Positions 46,913 through 55,845 of a stretch of 64,000 nt of DNA are shown piece after piece (position 1 is the first letter of the stretch; each line of letters opens with the position of its first letter). Where the stretch lies: the NCBI RefSeq assembly GCF_007829875.1, contig NZ_VIWV01000001.1, positions 5,240,501 to 5,304,500 of the forward strand. Direction: 5' to 3'. The notes below the pieces were generated by a model that had not been told where the DNA came from, searched no databases, and saw only the letters and a list, made by a program, of their open reading frames with translations. Source of the stretch: Streptomyces capillispiralis. GTDB lineage: Bacteria; Actinomycetota; Actinomycetes; Streptomycetales; Streptomycetaceae. The translations under genes and the position numbers were made by a program.

Positions 46913-47153
46913 CGGCGTCCTCCTGGTCGGAGATCTTGTGCCAGGAGATGCGGGGCGCGCGCACCTCGGCGCGTTGCACCGTGCTGTTCTCGGCCACGCG
47001 GCCGTAGGCGGCGGCGACCACGCGGAGAGTGGCCCGGTCACCGACGACGACGTTGCGCGTGAGGGACCCCTGGCCGACGTGGCACGCCTGGTGGCCGTCG
47101 CCCGCGGCCGGGAAGCCGTACTGGTGCTGCACCACGCCGTAGGCGGTCAGCAC
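46913..47153 (-). pseudogene. Possible frame-disrupted small gene upstream of the 68-aa protein
   Basis: The minus frame from GTG 47153 reads VLTAYGVVQHQYGF ... AGDGHQACHVGQGSLTRNVV ... ENSTVQRAEVRAPRISWHK, which looks protein-like with good codon use. It does not end near the ATG at 46912: the TGA of an ATGA overlap there is in another frame. Upstream, ATGACCTGTTTCGAGCAG reads M-T-C-F-E-Q in yet another frame before a stop. A one-base change at each end would make a normal ~80-aa gene coupled to the 68-aa gene. It may instead be a real overlapping gene or noise. Confidence 0.3.
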
Positions 47154-47319
47154 TGCTCGAAACAGGTCATCTTTTTGGCTGTTCCTGAGCGTTCTTGGAG
47201 CGCTGTTCTCACCCCTGGCGGCCCACTTCGGTAACTCGGCGCTTATGAGTGGGGTCGGTCTGTCACCCTGTGGGCGTCGATCGAGGTTCTATTCGTACGA
47301 ACTGCCCGGGGAGCTGCCC

Positions 47320-49464
47320 ATGAGGGCCATTCCGACCCAACGGGAGACCGCCTCGTGCGCCTTGGGCGCGCGGGGGTGCGCGCGGGTGGAAGCGACCCTG
47401 TCCGGAAGTCCCCTCGCGCCGGGTGCCGCGCGGGCCCTGCTGCGCAAGGCGCTCGGTGAGTGGGCGCGACGCCCGCTGCCCGGCGCCGAGCACCTCACCG
47501 GCCGGGTCGGCGACGACGCCCTGCTGGTCGTCAGCGAGCTCGTCACCAACGCCGTCGTGCACGCCGGCACCGAGGTGCGCCTGACGTGCGCACTCGACGA
47601 GGAGACCGGCGCGCTCGTCGTCGAGGTCGCCGACCGGCACCCCTCCCGGGCGCCGCGCGGTGGCGAGCCGGAAGCGCCGGCGCACGACGCCCCCGAGTTC
47701 GGGCGCGGTCTGCGCCTGGTCGCCGCGCTCTGCGAGGCCTGGGGGATCACGTACCGCACGGGCACGAAGACGGTGTGGGCGCGCCTGCCCGCCGGGGGGT
47801 GCGCGGCGGACGACCAGAGGGAGGCGTACGCGGGGGAGCGCGCGTTGGCGCGCGATCTGAGGGTCGCGGAGATCCTCGCTCCCGACCCCCTGCCCCCGCG
47901 GGACCCGCCGGGTTCCCGGGGGCCGTCCGCGCACCGGGACGGGCCCGGCGCCCGGGAGGCCTGGCGGGGCGGCTCCTACGGCGACGACTGGCTCGCCCGC
48001 CGCCCCGGGCGGGACGGCGCCTGGCTGGGGCGCGGCGCGCTGTCCTTCCTCGCCGAGGCCTCCGACCTGCTCGCCGGCCAGCTGGACGAGGACCTGGTCG
48101 CCTCCCTCACCGGCCAGCTGATCGTGCCGCGCCTGGCCGACTGGTGTGCGGTGTGGCTGGAGGACGAGGCCACCGGGCACGGGGGCTGGAGCGGCGCGAC
48201 CCGGATCGGCGGCCCCCGCCTCGCCCGGGTCTGGCACGCCAGCGAGAACCGCATCGAGGAACTGAGCCGGGCCCTGGAGCGGAACCCGCCCGATCCACCC
48301 GGCCCCGGAGACCCGTCAGGACCGGGTCCGGTGCCCTACCCCTGGCCGGACGAGGCGCTCGACGTGCCGGCCGACGTCCTGATCGACGTACCGGCCGGCG
48401 CCGCCGGTGACGCCCCCCATGCCCACGCCCTCGCCACCATCCCCACCCCCTCCGGCCCCACCCCCTCCGACCCCTCCGACCCCTCCGACCCCTCCGACCC
48501 CTCCGGCACCGCCCTCGCCTACCGGCTCGTCGCCGGCGGGCGGCCGCTGGGCACGCTGGTGATCGGGCGGGGCGGGATCGACCGCTTCCCGGACGAGATC
48601 ACCGGGCTCGTGGAGGACCTCGGCCGACGGGTCGCGCTCGCCATCGGGGCGGCCCGGCAGTACTCCCGCCAGGCCACCATCAGTGCCGTGCTCCAGCGCG
48701 GACTGCTCCCCGGCGCCGTCGCCGAGATCCCCGGCGTGCGCAGCGCCCTCGTCTACGAGCCCTGCGACAAGGGCGGGCCGAGCGGCGACTTCTACGACCT
48801 CTTCCCGGCCGGACAGGGCCGCTGGTGCTTCGCCGTCGGCGACGTCCAGGGCAAGGGCCCGGAGGCCGCCGTCGTCATCGGGCTGGCCCGGCCCTGGCTG
48901 CGGTTGCTCGCCCGCGAGGGCTACCGTGTCGCCGACGTCCTCGACCGCCTCAACCAGCTCCTCCTCGACGACGCCACCGAGGCCGCCGACGCCGCCGCCC
49001 GCGCCCTGGTGGCCGCCGGCGCGCGCCCCACCGCCCCCGGCGACGGCCCCCAGACCCGCTTCCTCTCCCTCCTCTACGGCGAACTCGTCCCCTTCGAGGG
49101 CGGCGTCCGCTGCACCCTCGCCTCCGCCGGGCACCCCCTGCCGCTGCTGCTCGCCCCCGACGGCACCGTCCGCGCGGTCGCCCAGCCGCAGACCCTGCTC
49201 GGCGTCGTCGAGGACGCCACGTACACCAGCGAGACCTTCGAGATGTACTCCGGCGACACCCTGCTCTGCGTCACCGACGGGGTCACCGAGCGGCGCTCCG
49301 GCTCCCGCCAGTTCGACGACGGGGACGGGCTCGCCACGGCCCTGGCGGGGTGCGCGGGGATGGACGCCGGCCCGATAGCGGAGCGCATCACGCGGCTCGT
49401 GCACGACTTCGGGGCCCGCCCGCCCGCCGACGATCTCGCCCTCCTGGTGCTGCAGGCGGAGTGA
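47320..49464 (+). CDS. SpoIIE-type PP2C phosphatase with N-terminal ATPase (anti-sigma) and GAF-like domains
   Basis: 714 residues. ATG 47320 has GGGGAG 6 bp upstream. Residues ~25-165 form a histidine-kinase-like ATPase with ELVTNAVVHAG (N box) and GRGLRLVAALCEAWG, as in RsbW/SpoIIAB. A GAF-like sensor (~235-455) follows, interrupted by Pro/Ser/Asp repeats (PSDPSDPSDPSG). The C-terminal SpoIIE phosphatase domain (~480-712) has GDVQGKGPEAAVV, FLSLLYGEL and TDGVTERR. Such proteins dephosphorylate anti-anti-sigma factors. No sigma or anti-sigma gene is adjacent, so the target is unknown. Confidence 0.9.
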   Translation: MRAIPTQRETASCALGARGCARVEATLSGSPLAPGAARALLRKALGEWARRPLPGAEHLTGRVGDDALLVVSELVTNAVVHAGTEVRLTCALDEETGALVVEVADRHPSRAPRGGEPEAPAHDAPEFGRGLRLVAALCEAWGITYRTGTKTVWARLPAGGCAADDQREAYAGERALARDLRVAEILAPDPLPPRDPPGSRGPSAHRDGPGAREAWRGGSYGDDWLARRPGRDGAWLGRGALSFLAEASDLLAGQLDEDLVASLTGQLIVPRLADWCAVWLEDEATGHGGWSGATRIGGPRLARVWHASENRIEELSRALERNPPDPPGPGDPSGPGPVPYPWPDEALDVPADVLIDVPAGAAGDAPHAHALATIPTPSGPTPSDPSDPSDPSDPSGTALAYRLVAGGRPLGTLVIGRGGIDRFPDEITGLVEDLGRRVALAIGAARQYSRQATISAVLQRGLLPGAVAEIPGVRSALVYEPCDKGGPSGDFYDLFPAGQGRWCFAVGDVQGKGPEAAVVIGLARPWLRLLAREGYRVADVLDRLNQLLLDDATEAADAAARALVAAGARPTAPGDGPQTRFLSLLYGELVPFEGGVRCTLASAGHPLPLLLAPDGTVRAVAQPQTLLGVVEDATYTSETFEMYSGDTLLCVTDGVTERRSGSRQFDDGDGLATALAGCAGMDAGPIAERITRLVHDFGARPPADDLALLVLQAE
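48461..48512 (+). repeat. 9-bp tandem repeat in the SpoIIE-type gene
   Basis: The unit ACCCCTCCG is repeated about five times in frame and encodes PSD repeats in the linker inside the GAF-like region. Length changes by 9 bp would keep the frame. Confidence 0.75.
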
Positions 49465-49491
49465 CGCGGTGGGTGCGGGACAATGGAGCAC

Positions 49492-50724
49492 ATGCCTTCC
49501 GCACTCCCCGACGGCGAGCCCGTCCCCGCCGACGGCGCGCTGCCCGCGTCCGCGCTCGCCGGGGCCGCCGACCGCCCCCTCGGGTTCTACCTGCACGTCC
49601 CCTACTGCGCGACCCGCTGCGGCTACTGCGACTTCAACACCTACACCGCCACCGAGCTGCGCGGCAGCGGCGGAGTGCTGGCCTCGCGCGACAACTACGC
49701 CGAGACCCTGATCGACGAGGTCCGCCTGGCCCGCAAGGTCCTCGGGGACGACCCGCGGCCGGTCCGCACGGTGTTCGTCGGCGGCGGTACGCCGACGCTG
49801 CTCGCGGCCGACGACCTGGTACGGATGCTGGGGGCGGTCCGGGAGGAGTTCGGGCTGTCGGACGACGCCGAGGTGACCACCGAGGCCAACCCGGAATCGG
49901 TCGACCCGGCCTATCTGGCCACCCTGCGGGCCGGCGGCTTCAACCGGATCTCCTTCGGTATGCAGAGCGCCCGGCGGCACGTGCTGAAGGTCCTGGACCG
50001 CACGCACACCCCCGGCCGCCCCGAGGCCTGCGTCGCCGAGGCCCGCGCGGCCGGCTTCGAGCACGTCAACCTCGACCTGATCTACGGCACCCCGGGCGAG
50101 TCCGACGACGACTGGCGGGCGTCCCTGGACGCGGCGATCGGCGCCGGGCCGGACCACGTCAGCGCGTACGCCCTGATCGTGGAGGAGGGCACCCAGCTCG
50201 CCCGCCGCATCCGGCGCGGCGAGGTCCCGATGACGGACGACGACGTCCACGCGGACCGCTACCTGATCGCCGAGGAGATGCTGTCCGCGGCGGGCTTCGC
50301 CTGGTACGAGGTCTCCAACTGGGCCACCTCCGAGGCGGGCCGCTGCCTGCACAACGAGCTGTACTGGCGCGGCGCCGACTGGTGGGGCGCGGGCCCCGGC
50401 GCCCACTCCCACGTGGGCGGGGTGCGCTGGTGGAACGTCAAGCACCCGGGCGCCTACGCGGCGGCCCTGGCGGACGGGCGGTCGCCCGGGGCGGGCCGCG
50501 AGCTGCTGTCGGACGAGGACCGGAGGGTGGAGCGGATCCTGCTGGAGCTGCGGCTCGAGGAAGGCGTTCCGCTCGCGCTCCTGCGGCCGGAAGGGCTGGC
50601 GGCTTCCCGGCGGGCCCTGAGCGACGGGCTGCTCCAGGAGGGCCCGTACGAGGAGGGCCGGGCGGTCCTCACCCTGCGCGGGCGGCTGCTGGCGGACGCG
50701 GTGGTGCGGGACCTGGTGGACTGA
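49492..50724 (+). CDS. hemW: Radical SAM heme chaperone HemW (coproporphyrinogen III oxidase-like)
   Basis: 410 residues. ATG 49492 lies seven bases after GACAAT and is probably a leaderless start; ATG 49483 is also in frame. YLHVPYCATRCGYCDFNTYT carries the CxxxCxxC radical-SAM cluster. VFVGGGTPTLL, TTEANPE and NLDLIYGTPGES follow. The HxxxCGYC-type motif marks HemW rather than true HemN; HemW hands heme to respiratory enzymes. It precedes a convergent DUF3097 gene. Confidence 0.93.
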   Translation: MPSALPDGEPVPADGALPASALAGAADRPLGFYLHVPYCATRCGYCDFNTYTATELRGSGGVLASRDNYAETLIDEVRLARKVLGDDPRPVRTVFVGGGTPTLLAADDLVRMLGAVREEFGLSDDAEVTTEANPESVDPAYLATLRAGGFNRISFGMQSARRHVLKVLDRTHTPGRPEACVAEARAAGFEHVNLDLIYGTPGESDDDWRASLDAAIGAGPDHVSAYALIVEEGTQLARRIRRGEVPMTDDDVHADRYLIAEEMLSAAGFAWYEVSNWATSEAGRCLHNELYWRGADWWGAGPGAHSHVGGVRWWNVKHPGAYAAALADGRSPGAGRELLSDEDRRVERILLELRLEEGVPLALLRPEGLAASRRALSDGLLQEGPYEEGRAVLTLRGRLLADAVVRDLVD

Positions 50725-50770
50725 CTCCTCCCCGTCCCGCCGGGGTGGCGAGGGCCGTCCCGTGCGTCCG

Positions 50771-51577
50771 TCAGGCCGGCGCCGTCACGAAGTCGATCAG
50801 TTCCTCCACCCTGCCCAGCAGGGCGGGCTCCAGGTCCTTGTAGGAGTGCACCGAGCCGAGGATCCGCTGCCACGCCTCCCCGGTGTTCGCCACCCGCCAC
50901 CCCAGCGCCGCGCACACCCCGGTCTTCCAGTCCTGGCCGCGCGGCACCCGGGGCCAGCCGGCGATCCCCACGGACGACGGCTTCACCGCCTCCCAGACGT
51001 CGATGTACGGGTGGCCCACCACCAGCGCGTGCTCGCTCGTCACCGACTCGGCGATCCGCCACTCCTTCGAGCCCGGGACCAGATGGTCCACCAGGACGCC
51101 CAGACGCGCGTCCGGGCCGGGACCGAATGCGGAAACGATCGACGGCAGGTCGTCCACGCCCTCCAGGTACTCCACCACCACGCCCTCGACGCGCAGGTCG
51201 TCGCCCCACACCTTCTCGACCAGTTCGGCGTCGTGCCGGCCCTCCACGTAGATGCGTCCCGCCCGGGCGACCCGCGCGCGGGCGCCGGGGACGGCCACCG
51301 AGCCGGACGCCGTACGGGTGGGGCGTGCCGGGCCGGCGGACGGCCGCACCAGCGTGACCACGCGGCCCTCCAGCAGGAATCCCCTCGGCTCCAGCGGGAA
51401 CACGCGGTGCTTGCCGAAGCGGTCCTCCAGGGTCACCGTGCCCGCCTCGCAGCCGATCACCGCGCCGCAGAAACCGGTGCCGGGCTCCTCCACCACCAGA
51501 CCGGGCTCGGCCGGAACCTCCGGCACCGGCTGCGGTTTCTTCCACGGAGGGGTCAGATCGGCGGAGTACTGGCGCAT
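50771..51577 (-). CDS. DUF3097 family protein with Toprim-like segment
   Basis: 268 residues from ATG 51577, seven bases after TATCGT (leaderless). The middle third (~105-180) runs IYVEGRHDAELVEKVWGDD ... EYLEGVDDLPSIVSAFGPG ... LGVLVDHLVPGSKEWRIAE. The VEGxxDAEL start, the following GVDDL and a VDHLxxGSKE resemble the Glu and Asp motifs of Toprim domains in primases and nucleases. The N-terminus has a DRFGKHRVFPLEPRGFLLEGR small domain. It lies by hemW and hrcA, as in other actinobacteria. The family has no assigned function; a nucleic-acid role is inference. Confidence 0.85.
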   Translation of the reverse strand: MRQYSADLTPPWKKPQPVPEVPAEPGLVVEEPGTGFCGAVIGCEAGTVTLEDRFGKHRVFPLEPRGFLLEGRVVTLVRPSAGPARPTRTASGSVAVPGARARVARAGRIYVEGRHDAELVEKVWGDDLRVEGVVVEYLEGVDDLPSIVSAFGPGPDARLGVLVDHLVPGSKEWRIAESVTSEHALVVGHPYIDVWEAVKPSSVGIAGWPRVPRGQDWKTGVCAALGWRVANTGEAWQRILGSVHSYKDLEPALLGRVEELIDFVTAPA

Positions 51578-51628
51578 TCTGATGACGATACGAGGAGCCC
51601 GCCCGTGACGATCAGCACGACACGCCGT

Positions 51629-52357
51629 TCACCCCGACACGCCGAACCTGGCCGCCAGGGCGTCCCGTTGGGCCCGTACGAACGCCGCGTCCACCACCGC
51701 TCCGTGACCGGGCACGTACCGCGCGTCCTCGCCGCCCAGCTCCAGCAGCCGGTCCAGCGCGGCCGGCCAGTGCGACGGCACGGCGTCGGGGCCGGCCTGC
51801 GGCTCGCCCGACTCCTCGACCAGGTCGCCGCAGAAGACCACCTCCGGGTCGCCGGGGACGAGCACGGCGAGGTCGTGCGCCGTGTGCCCCGGGCCCACGT
51901 TCGCCAGCAGCGCCTGCCGGCCTCCGCCCAGGTCGAGCGTCCACTCGCCGCACACCGCGTGCCGCGGCCGGACCAGCGCGTCCACCGCCTCCTCCGCCGC
52001 CCGCGGGTCCAGCCCGTGACGTACCGCGTCCGCCCGCAGCTCCTCACGCCCCCGGCCCGCCAGCGCCATGTCCATCCCCACCGCGCCGAACACCTCCGCG
52101 CCCGCGAACGCCGCCGCCCCGAGGACGTGGTCGAAATGGGGGTGGGTGAGCGCGAGATGCGTCACACGGCGGCCGGTCAGCGCCTGCGCCTCGGTCCGCA
52201 ACCGCGCGCCCTCGCCCAGACTGGAACCCGCGTCCACGAGGAGCACGGCGTCCGTGCCGACGACGAGCCCCGCCGTGCAGTCCCACCCCGGCAGCCGGCA
52301 CCGCCCGGCCCCGGCCGCCACCCGTTCCCACCCCGGCTCTTCCCACGTCACGCTCAT
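51629..52357 (-). CDS. MBL-fold metallo-hydrolase
   Basis: 242 residues from ATG 52357, six bases after TAGCGT. Zinc motif LTHPHFDHVLGAAAF (HxHxDH), GPGHTAHDL, and GDLVEESG with a final PGHG. This is the glyoxalase-II/beta-lactamase-like hydrolase family; substrate unknown. It is divergent from hrcA, with 169 bp between start codons, and 51 bp from the DUF3097 gene on the same strand. Confidence 0.9.
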   Translation of the reverse strand: MSVTWEEPGWERVAAGAGRCRLPGWDCTAGLVVGTDAVLLVDAGSSLGEGARLRTEAQALTGRRVTHLALTHPHFDHVLGAAAFAGAEVFGAVGMDMALAGRGREELRADAVRHGLDPRAAEEAVDALVRPRHAVCGEWTLDLGGGRQALLANVGPGHTAHDLAVLVPGDPEVVFCGDLVEESGEPQAGPDAVPSHWPAALDRLLELGGEDARYVPGHGAVVDAAFVRAQRDALAARFGVSG

Positions 52358-52409
52358 ACCGCGACGCTAGCTGCCACGACGGCCCGGGGCGCGACGGCGT
52401 GGACCGCCC

Positions 52410-52440
52410 TTGCCCGGGGCGTACCCCCCGGCCGTACACT
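52410..52440 (+). promoter_or_regulatory. Putative promoter of hrcA-dnaJ
   Basis: TTGCCC (52410-52415) and TACACT (52435-52440), 19 bp apart, 13 bp upstream of the CIRCE repeat. The operator would thus lie at and just after the transcription start. Confidence 0.45.
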
Positions 52441-52453
52441 GGGCCGGGGAACT

Positions 52454-52480
52454 CTGGCACTCGCGTACGAAGAGTGCCAG
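52454..52480. promoter_or_regulatory. CIRCE operator for HrcA
   Basis: CTGGCACTC-N9-GAGTGCCAG, a perfect 9-9-9 inverted repeat close to the CIRCE consensus TTAGCACTC-N9-GAGTGCTAA. It lies 46 bp upstream of the hrcA start, so HrcA should repress its own operon and release it on heat shock. Confidence 0.93.
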
Positions 52481-52526
52481 GGAAGTGTCGGAAGTGCCGG
52501 GCGGAAGGCTTCTGGAGGTGTGCGCG

Positions 52527-53543
52527 ATGCTCAGTGAACGCAGGCTCCAGGTGCTGCGCGCCATCGTCCAGGACTACGTGGGCACCGAGGAGCCGGTCGG
52601 CTCCAAGGCCCTCACCGAGCGGCACAACCTCGGCGTCTCCCCGGCCACCGTGCGCAACGACATGGCGGCCCTGGAGGACGAGGGCTTCATTGCCCAGCCG
52701 CACACCAGCGCCGGGCGCATCCCCACCGACAAGGGCTACCGGCTGTTCGTCGACAAGCTCGCCGGCGTCAAGCCGATGAGCCCGCCCGAGCGGCGGGCCA
52801 TCCAGAACTTCCTCGAGGGCGCCGTCGACCTCGACGACGTGGTGGCCAGGACGGTGCGGCTGCTCGCGCAGCTGACCCGGCAGGTCGCCGTCGTGCAGTA
52901 CCCGTCGCTGACCCGCTCGACGGTGCGGCACGTGGAGCTGCTGTCGCTGGCGCCCGCGCGGCTGATGCTGGTGCTGATCACGGACACCGGCCGGGTCGAG
53001 CAGCGCATGGTCGACTGCCCGGCGCCCTTCGGTGAGTCGTCCCTGGCGGATCTGCGGGCGCGGCTGAACAGCCGGGTCGCGGGCCGCCGGTTCACCGATG
53101 TGCCCGGTCTGGTGGAGGATCTTCCCGAGGCCTTCGAGGCCGAGGACCGCGGTACGGTCTCGACGGTGCTCTCCACCCTCCTGGAGACGCTCGTCGAGGA
53201 GAACGAGGAGCGGCTGATGATCGGCGGCACCGCCAATCTGACCCGCTTCGGACATGACTTCCCCTTGGTGATCCGGCCCGTCCTGGAGGCGCTGGAGGAG
53301 CAGGTCGTGCTCCTCAAGCTGCTCGGCGAGGCGAAGGATCCGGGCGTGACCGTCCGTATCGGTCATGAGAACGCCCACGAGGGACTCAACTCCACGTCCG
53401 TCGTGTCGGTGGGCTACGGTTCGGGCGGCGAGGCGGTTGCCAAGCTCGGCGTGGTCGGACCGACCCGCATGGACTACCCGGGAACGATGGGAGCGGTACG
53501 CGCAGTGGCACGGTACGTCGGACAGATCCTGGCGGAGTCGTAG
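52527..53543 (+). CDS. hrcA: Heat-inducible transcription repressor HrcA
   Basis: 338 residues from ATG 52527 with TGGAGGTG 6-7 bp upstream. The winged-helix N-terminus (LQVLRAIVQDYVGTEEPVGS ... VSPATVRNDMAALEDEGFI) and the KGYRLFVDKL segment are typical, followed by the GAF-like HrcA domain. HrcA binds CIRCE and needs GroEL for folding. The stop TAG overlaps the dnaJ GTG by one base. Confidence 0.96.
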   Translation: MLSERRLQVLRAIVQDYVGTEEPVGSKALTERHNLGVSPATVRNDMAALEDEGFIAQPHTSAGRIPTDKGYRLFVDKLAGVKPMSPPERRAIQNFLEGAVDLDDVVARTVRLLAQLTRQVAVVQYPSLTRSTVRHVELLSLAPARLMLVLITDTGRVEQRMVDCPAPFGESSLADLRARLNSRVAGRRFTDVPGLVEDLPEAFEAEDRGTVSTVLSTLLETLVEENEERLMIGGTANLTRFGHDFPLVIRPVLEALEEQVVLLKLLGEAKDPGVTVRIGHENAHEGLNSTSVVSVGYGSGGEAVAKLGVVGPTRMDYPGTMGAVRAVARYVGQILAES

Positions 53544-54682
53544 TGGCCACGGACTACTACGCCGTACTCGGCGTGCGCCGCGACGCGTCGCAGGAAGAGA
53601 TCAAGAAGGCCTTCCGGCGGCTCGCCCGCGAGCTGCATCCGGACGTCAATCCGGATCCGAAGACCCAGGAGCGGTTCAAGGAGATCAACGCCGCCTACGA
53701 GGTGCTCTCGGACCCGCAGAAGAAGCAGGTCTACGACCTCGGCGGCGACCCGCTCTCGCAGGCCGGCGGCGCCGGTGGCGCGGGCGGCTTCGGGGCCGGC
53801 GGCTTCGGCAACTTCTCCGACATCATGGACGCGTTCTTCGGCACGGCGTCGCAGCGCGGGCCGCGCTCGCGCACCCGCCGCGGCCAGGACGCGATGATCC
53901 GCATCGAGGTGGAGCTGGACGAGGCCGCGTTCGGCACGACCAAGGACATCCAGGTCGACACGGCGATCGTCTGCACCACCTGCAGCGGCGAGGGCGCCGC
54001 GCCCGGCACCAGCGCGCAGACCTGCGACATGTGCCGCGGCCGCGGTGAGGTCTCGCAGGTCACCCGGTCCTTCCTGGGCCAGGTCATGACCTCCCGGCCC
54101 TGCCCGCAGTGCCAGGGCTTCGGCACCGTCGTCCCCACCCCGTGCCCGGAGTGCGCGGGCGACGGCCGGATCCGCTCCCGGCGCACCCTCACCGTCAAGA
54201 TCCCGGCCGGTGTGGACAACGGCACCCGCATCCAGCTCGCCGGTGAGGGCGAGGTCGGCCCCGGCGGCGGTCCCGCCGGCGACCTGTACGTCGAGATCCA
54301 CGAGCTGCCGCACGCGCAGTTCCAGCGGCGCGGCGACGACCTGCACTGCACGGTCACCCTCCCGATGACGGCGGCGGCCCTCGGCACCAAGGTGCCGCTG
54401 GAGACGCTGGACGGCATGGAGGAGGTCGACATCCGGCCCGGCACCCAGTCCGGCCAGTCGATCCCGCTGCACGGCCGGGGCGTCACCCACCTGCGCGGTG
54501 GCGGCCGGGGCGACCTGATCGTCCACGTCGAGGTGCAGACCCCGGGCAAGCTCGACCCCGAGCAGGAGCGCCTGCTGCGCGAGCTGGCCAAACTCCGCGG
54601 CGAGGAACGCCCCACGGGCCAGTTCCAGCCGGGGCAGCAAGGGTTGTTCTCCCGGTTGAAGGACGCCTTCAACGGGCGGTGA
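53543..54682 (+). CDS. dnaJ: Chaperone DnaJ (second copy type, HrcA-linked)
   Basis: 379 residues. The J domain has YYAVLGVRRDASQEEIKKAF with HPD near residue 32. A Gly/Phe-rich linker is followed by four CxxCxGxG zinc repeats (CTTCSGEG, CDMCRGRG, CPQCQGFG, CPECAGDG) and the C-terminal substrate domains. It stimulates DnaK. It is the actinobacterial DnaJ2 paired with hrcA, not the copy in the dnaK operon; it should be induced by heat through CIRCE. Confidence 0.96.
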   Translation: MATDYYAVLGVRRDASQEEIKKAFRRLARELHPDVNPDPKTQERFKEINAAYEVLSDPQKKQVYDLGGDPLSQAGGAGGAGGFGAGGFGNFSDIMDAFFGTASQRGPRSRTRRGQDAMIRIEVELDEAAFGTTKDIQVDTAIVCTTCSGEGAAPGTSAQTCDMCRGRGEVSQVTRSFLGQVMTSRPCPQCQGFGTVVPTPCPECAGDGRIRSRRTLTVKIPAGVDNGTRIQLAGEGEVGPGGGPAGDLYVEIHELPHAQFQRRGDDLHCTVTLPMTAAALGTKVPLETLDGMEEVDIRPGTQSGQSIPLHGRGVTHLRGGGRGDLIVHVEVQTPGKLDPEQERLLRELAKLRGEERPTGQFQPGQQGLFSRLKDAFNGR

Positions 54683-54771
54683 CGGTCCTCTCGGAGCCCC
54701 TCCGAAAAGTGGCTCATGCCAAGGGGAAGGGCCGATTCGGAGTTGGTCGGGGGACGTGACAACATGCCGTC

Positions 54772-55845
54772 ATGTCCTCCGTACCGGCCGATCTCCTACG
54801 GCACCCGATCGTGCAGGCCCCCATGGCGGGCGGCGTGTCCGTGCCGCGGCTCGCCGCCGCCGTGTCCGAGGCGGGCGGGCTCGGTTTCCTGGCCGCCGGG
54901 TACAAGACCGCGGACGGGATGTACCAGGAGATCAAGCAGCTGCGGGGACTGACCGCCCGGCCCTTCGGGGTCAACCTCTTCCTGCCGCAGCCGGAGACCG
55001 CCGACCCGGCCGCCGTCGGCGTCTACGCCCACCAGCTGGCCGGTGAGGCCTCCTGGTACGAGACCGAGCTGGGCGACCCCGACTGCGGACGCGACGACGG
55101 CTACGACGCCAAGCTCGCCGTGCTGCTGGACAACCCGGTGCCGGCCGTCTCGTTCCACTTCGGCGTGCCGGCCCGCGAGGTACTGGAGTCGCTGCGCCGC
55201 GTCGGCACGTTCACGCTGGTCACCGCCACGACAGCGGAGGAGGCCCGGGCCGTGGAACGGGCCGGGGCGGACGCGGTGATCGCGCAGGGCGTCGAGGCCG
55301 GCGGCCACCAGGGCACCCACCGGGACGTCCCGGAGGCGGACGGCTCCGGGCTCGGACTGCTCTGCCTGGTCGCCCAGGTCCGCGAGTCCGTCGGCATACC
55401 GGTGGTCGCCGCGGGCGGCATCATGCGGGGCGGCCAGATCGCCGCCGTGCTCGCCGCCGGCGCCGCCGCCGCCCAGCTCGGCACGGCCTTCCTGGCCACC
55501 CCGGAGTCCGGCGCGCACTCCCTGCACAAGCAGGCCCTGACCAACCCCCTCTTCGTGCGCACCGAGCTGACCCGGGCCTTCTCCGGCCGCCCCGCCCGCG
55601 GTCTGGTCAACCGCTTCCTGCGCGAGCACGGCCCCTACGCGCCCGCCGCCTACCCGGACGTCCACCACCTCACCGCGCCGCTGCGCAAGGCCGCCGCGAA
55701 GGCCGGGGACGCGCAGGGCCTGGCGCTGTGGGCGGGACAGGGCCACCGCATGGCCCGCGAGCTGCCCGCCGGGCAGCTGGTGGAGGTGCTGGCCGCCGAA
55801 CTGGCCGCCGCCCGGACGGCGTTGTCGGCGGGGGGTGCCCGATGA
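54772..55845 (+). CDS. Nitronate monooxygenase (2-nitropropane dioxygenase-like)
   Basis: 357 residues from ATG 54772. FMN TIM-barrel features: HPIVQAPMAGGVSVP, GGLGFLAAGY, FGVNLFLP, GADAVIAQGVEAGGHQG with the catalytic His, and VVAAGGIMRGGQIAAVLAAGA. It oxidises nitronates such as propionate-3-nitronate and may protect against them. The stop overlaps rsmE as ATGA, so the two genes are coupled, with dnaJ just upstream. Confidence 0.92.
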   Translation: MSSVPADLLRHPIVQAPMAGGVSVPRLAAAVSEAGGLGFLAAGYKTADGMYQEIKQLRGLTARPFGVNLFLPQPETADPAAVGVYAHQLAGEASWYETELGDPDCGRDDGYDAKLAVLLDNPVPAVSFHFGVPAREVLESLRRVGTFTLVTATTAEEARAVERAGADAVIAQGVEAGGHQGTHRDVPEADGSGLGLLCLVAQVRESVGIPVVAAGGIMRGGQIAAVLAAGAAAAQLGTAFLATPESGAHSLHKQALTNPLFVRTELTRAFSGRPARGLVNRFLREHGPYAPAAYPDVHHLTAPLRKAAAKAGDAQGLALWAGQGHRMARELPAGQLVEVLAAELAAARTALSAGGAR

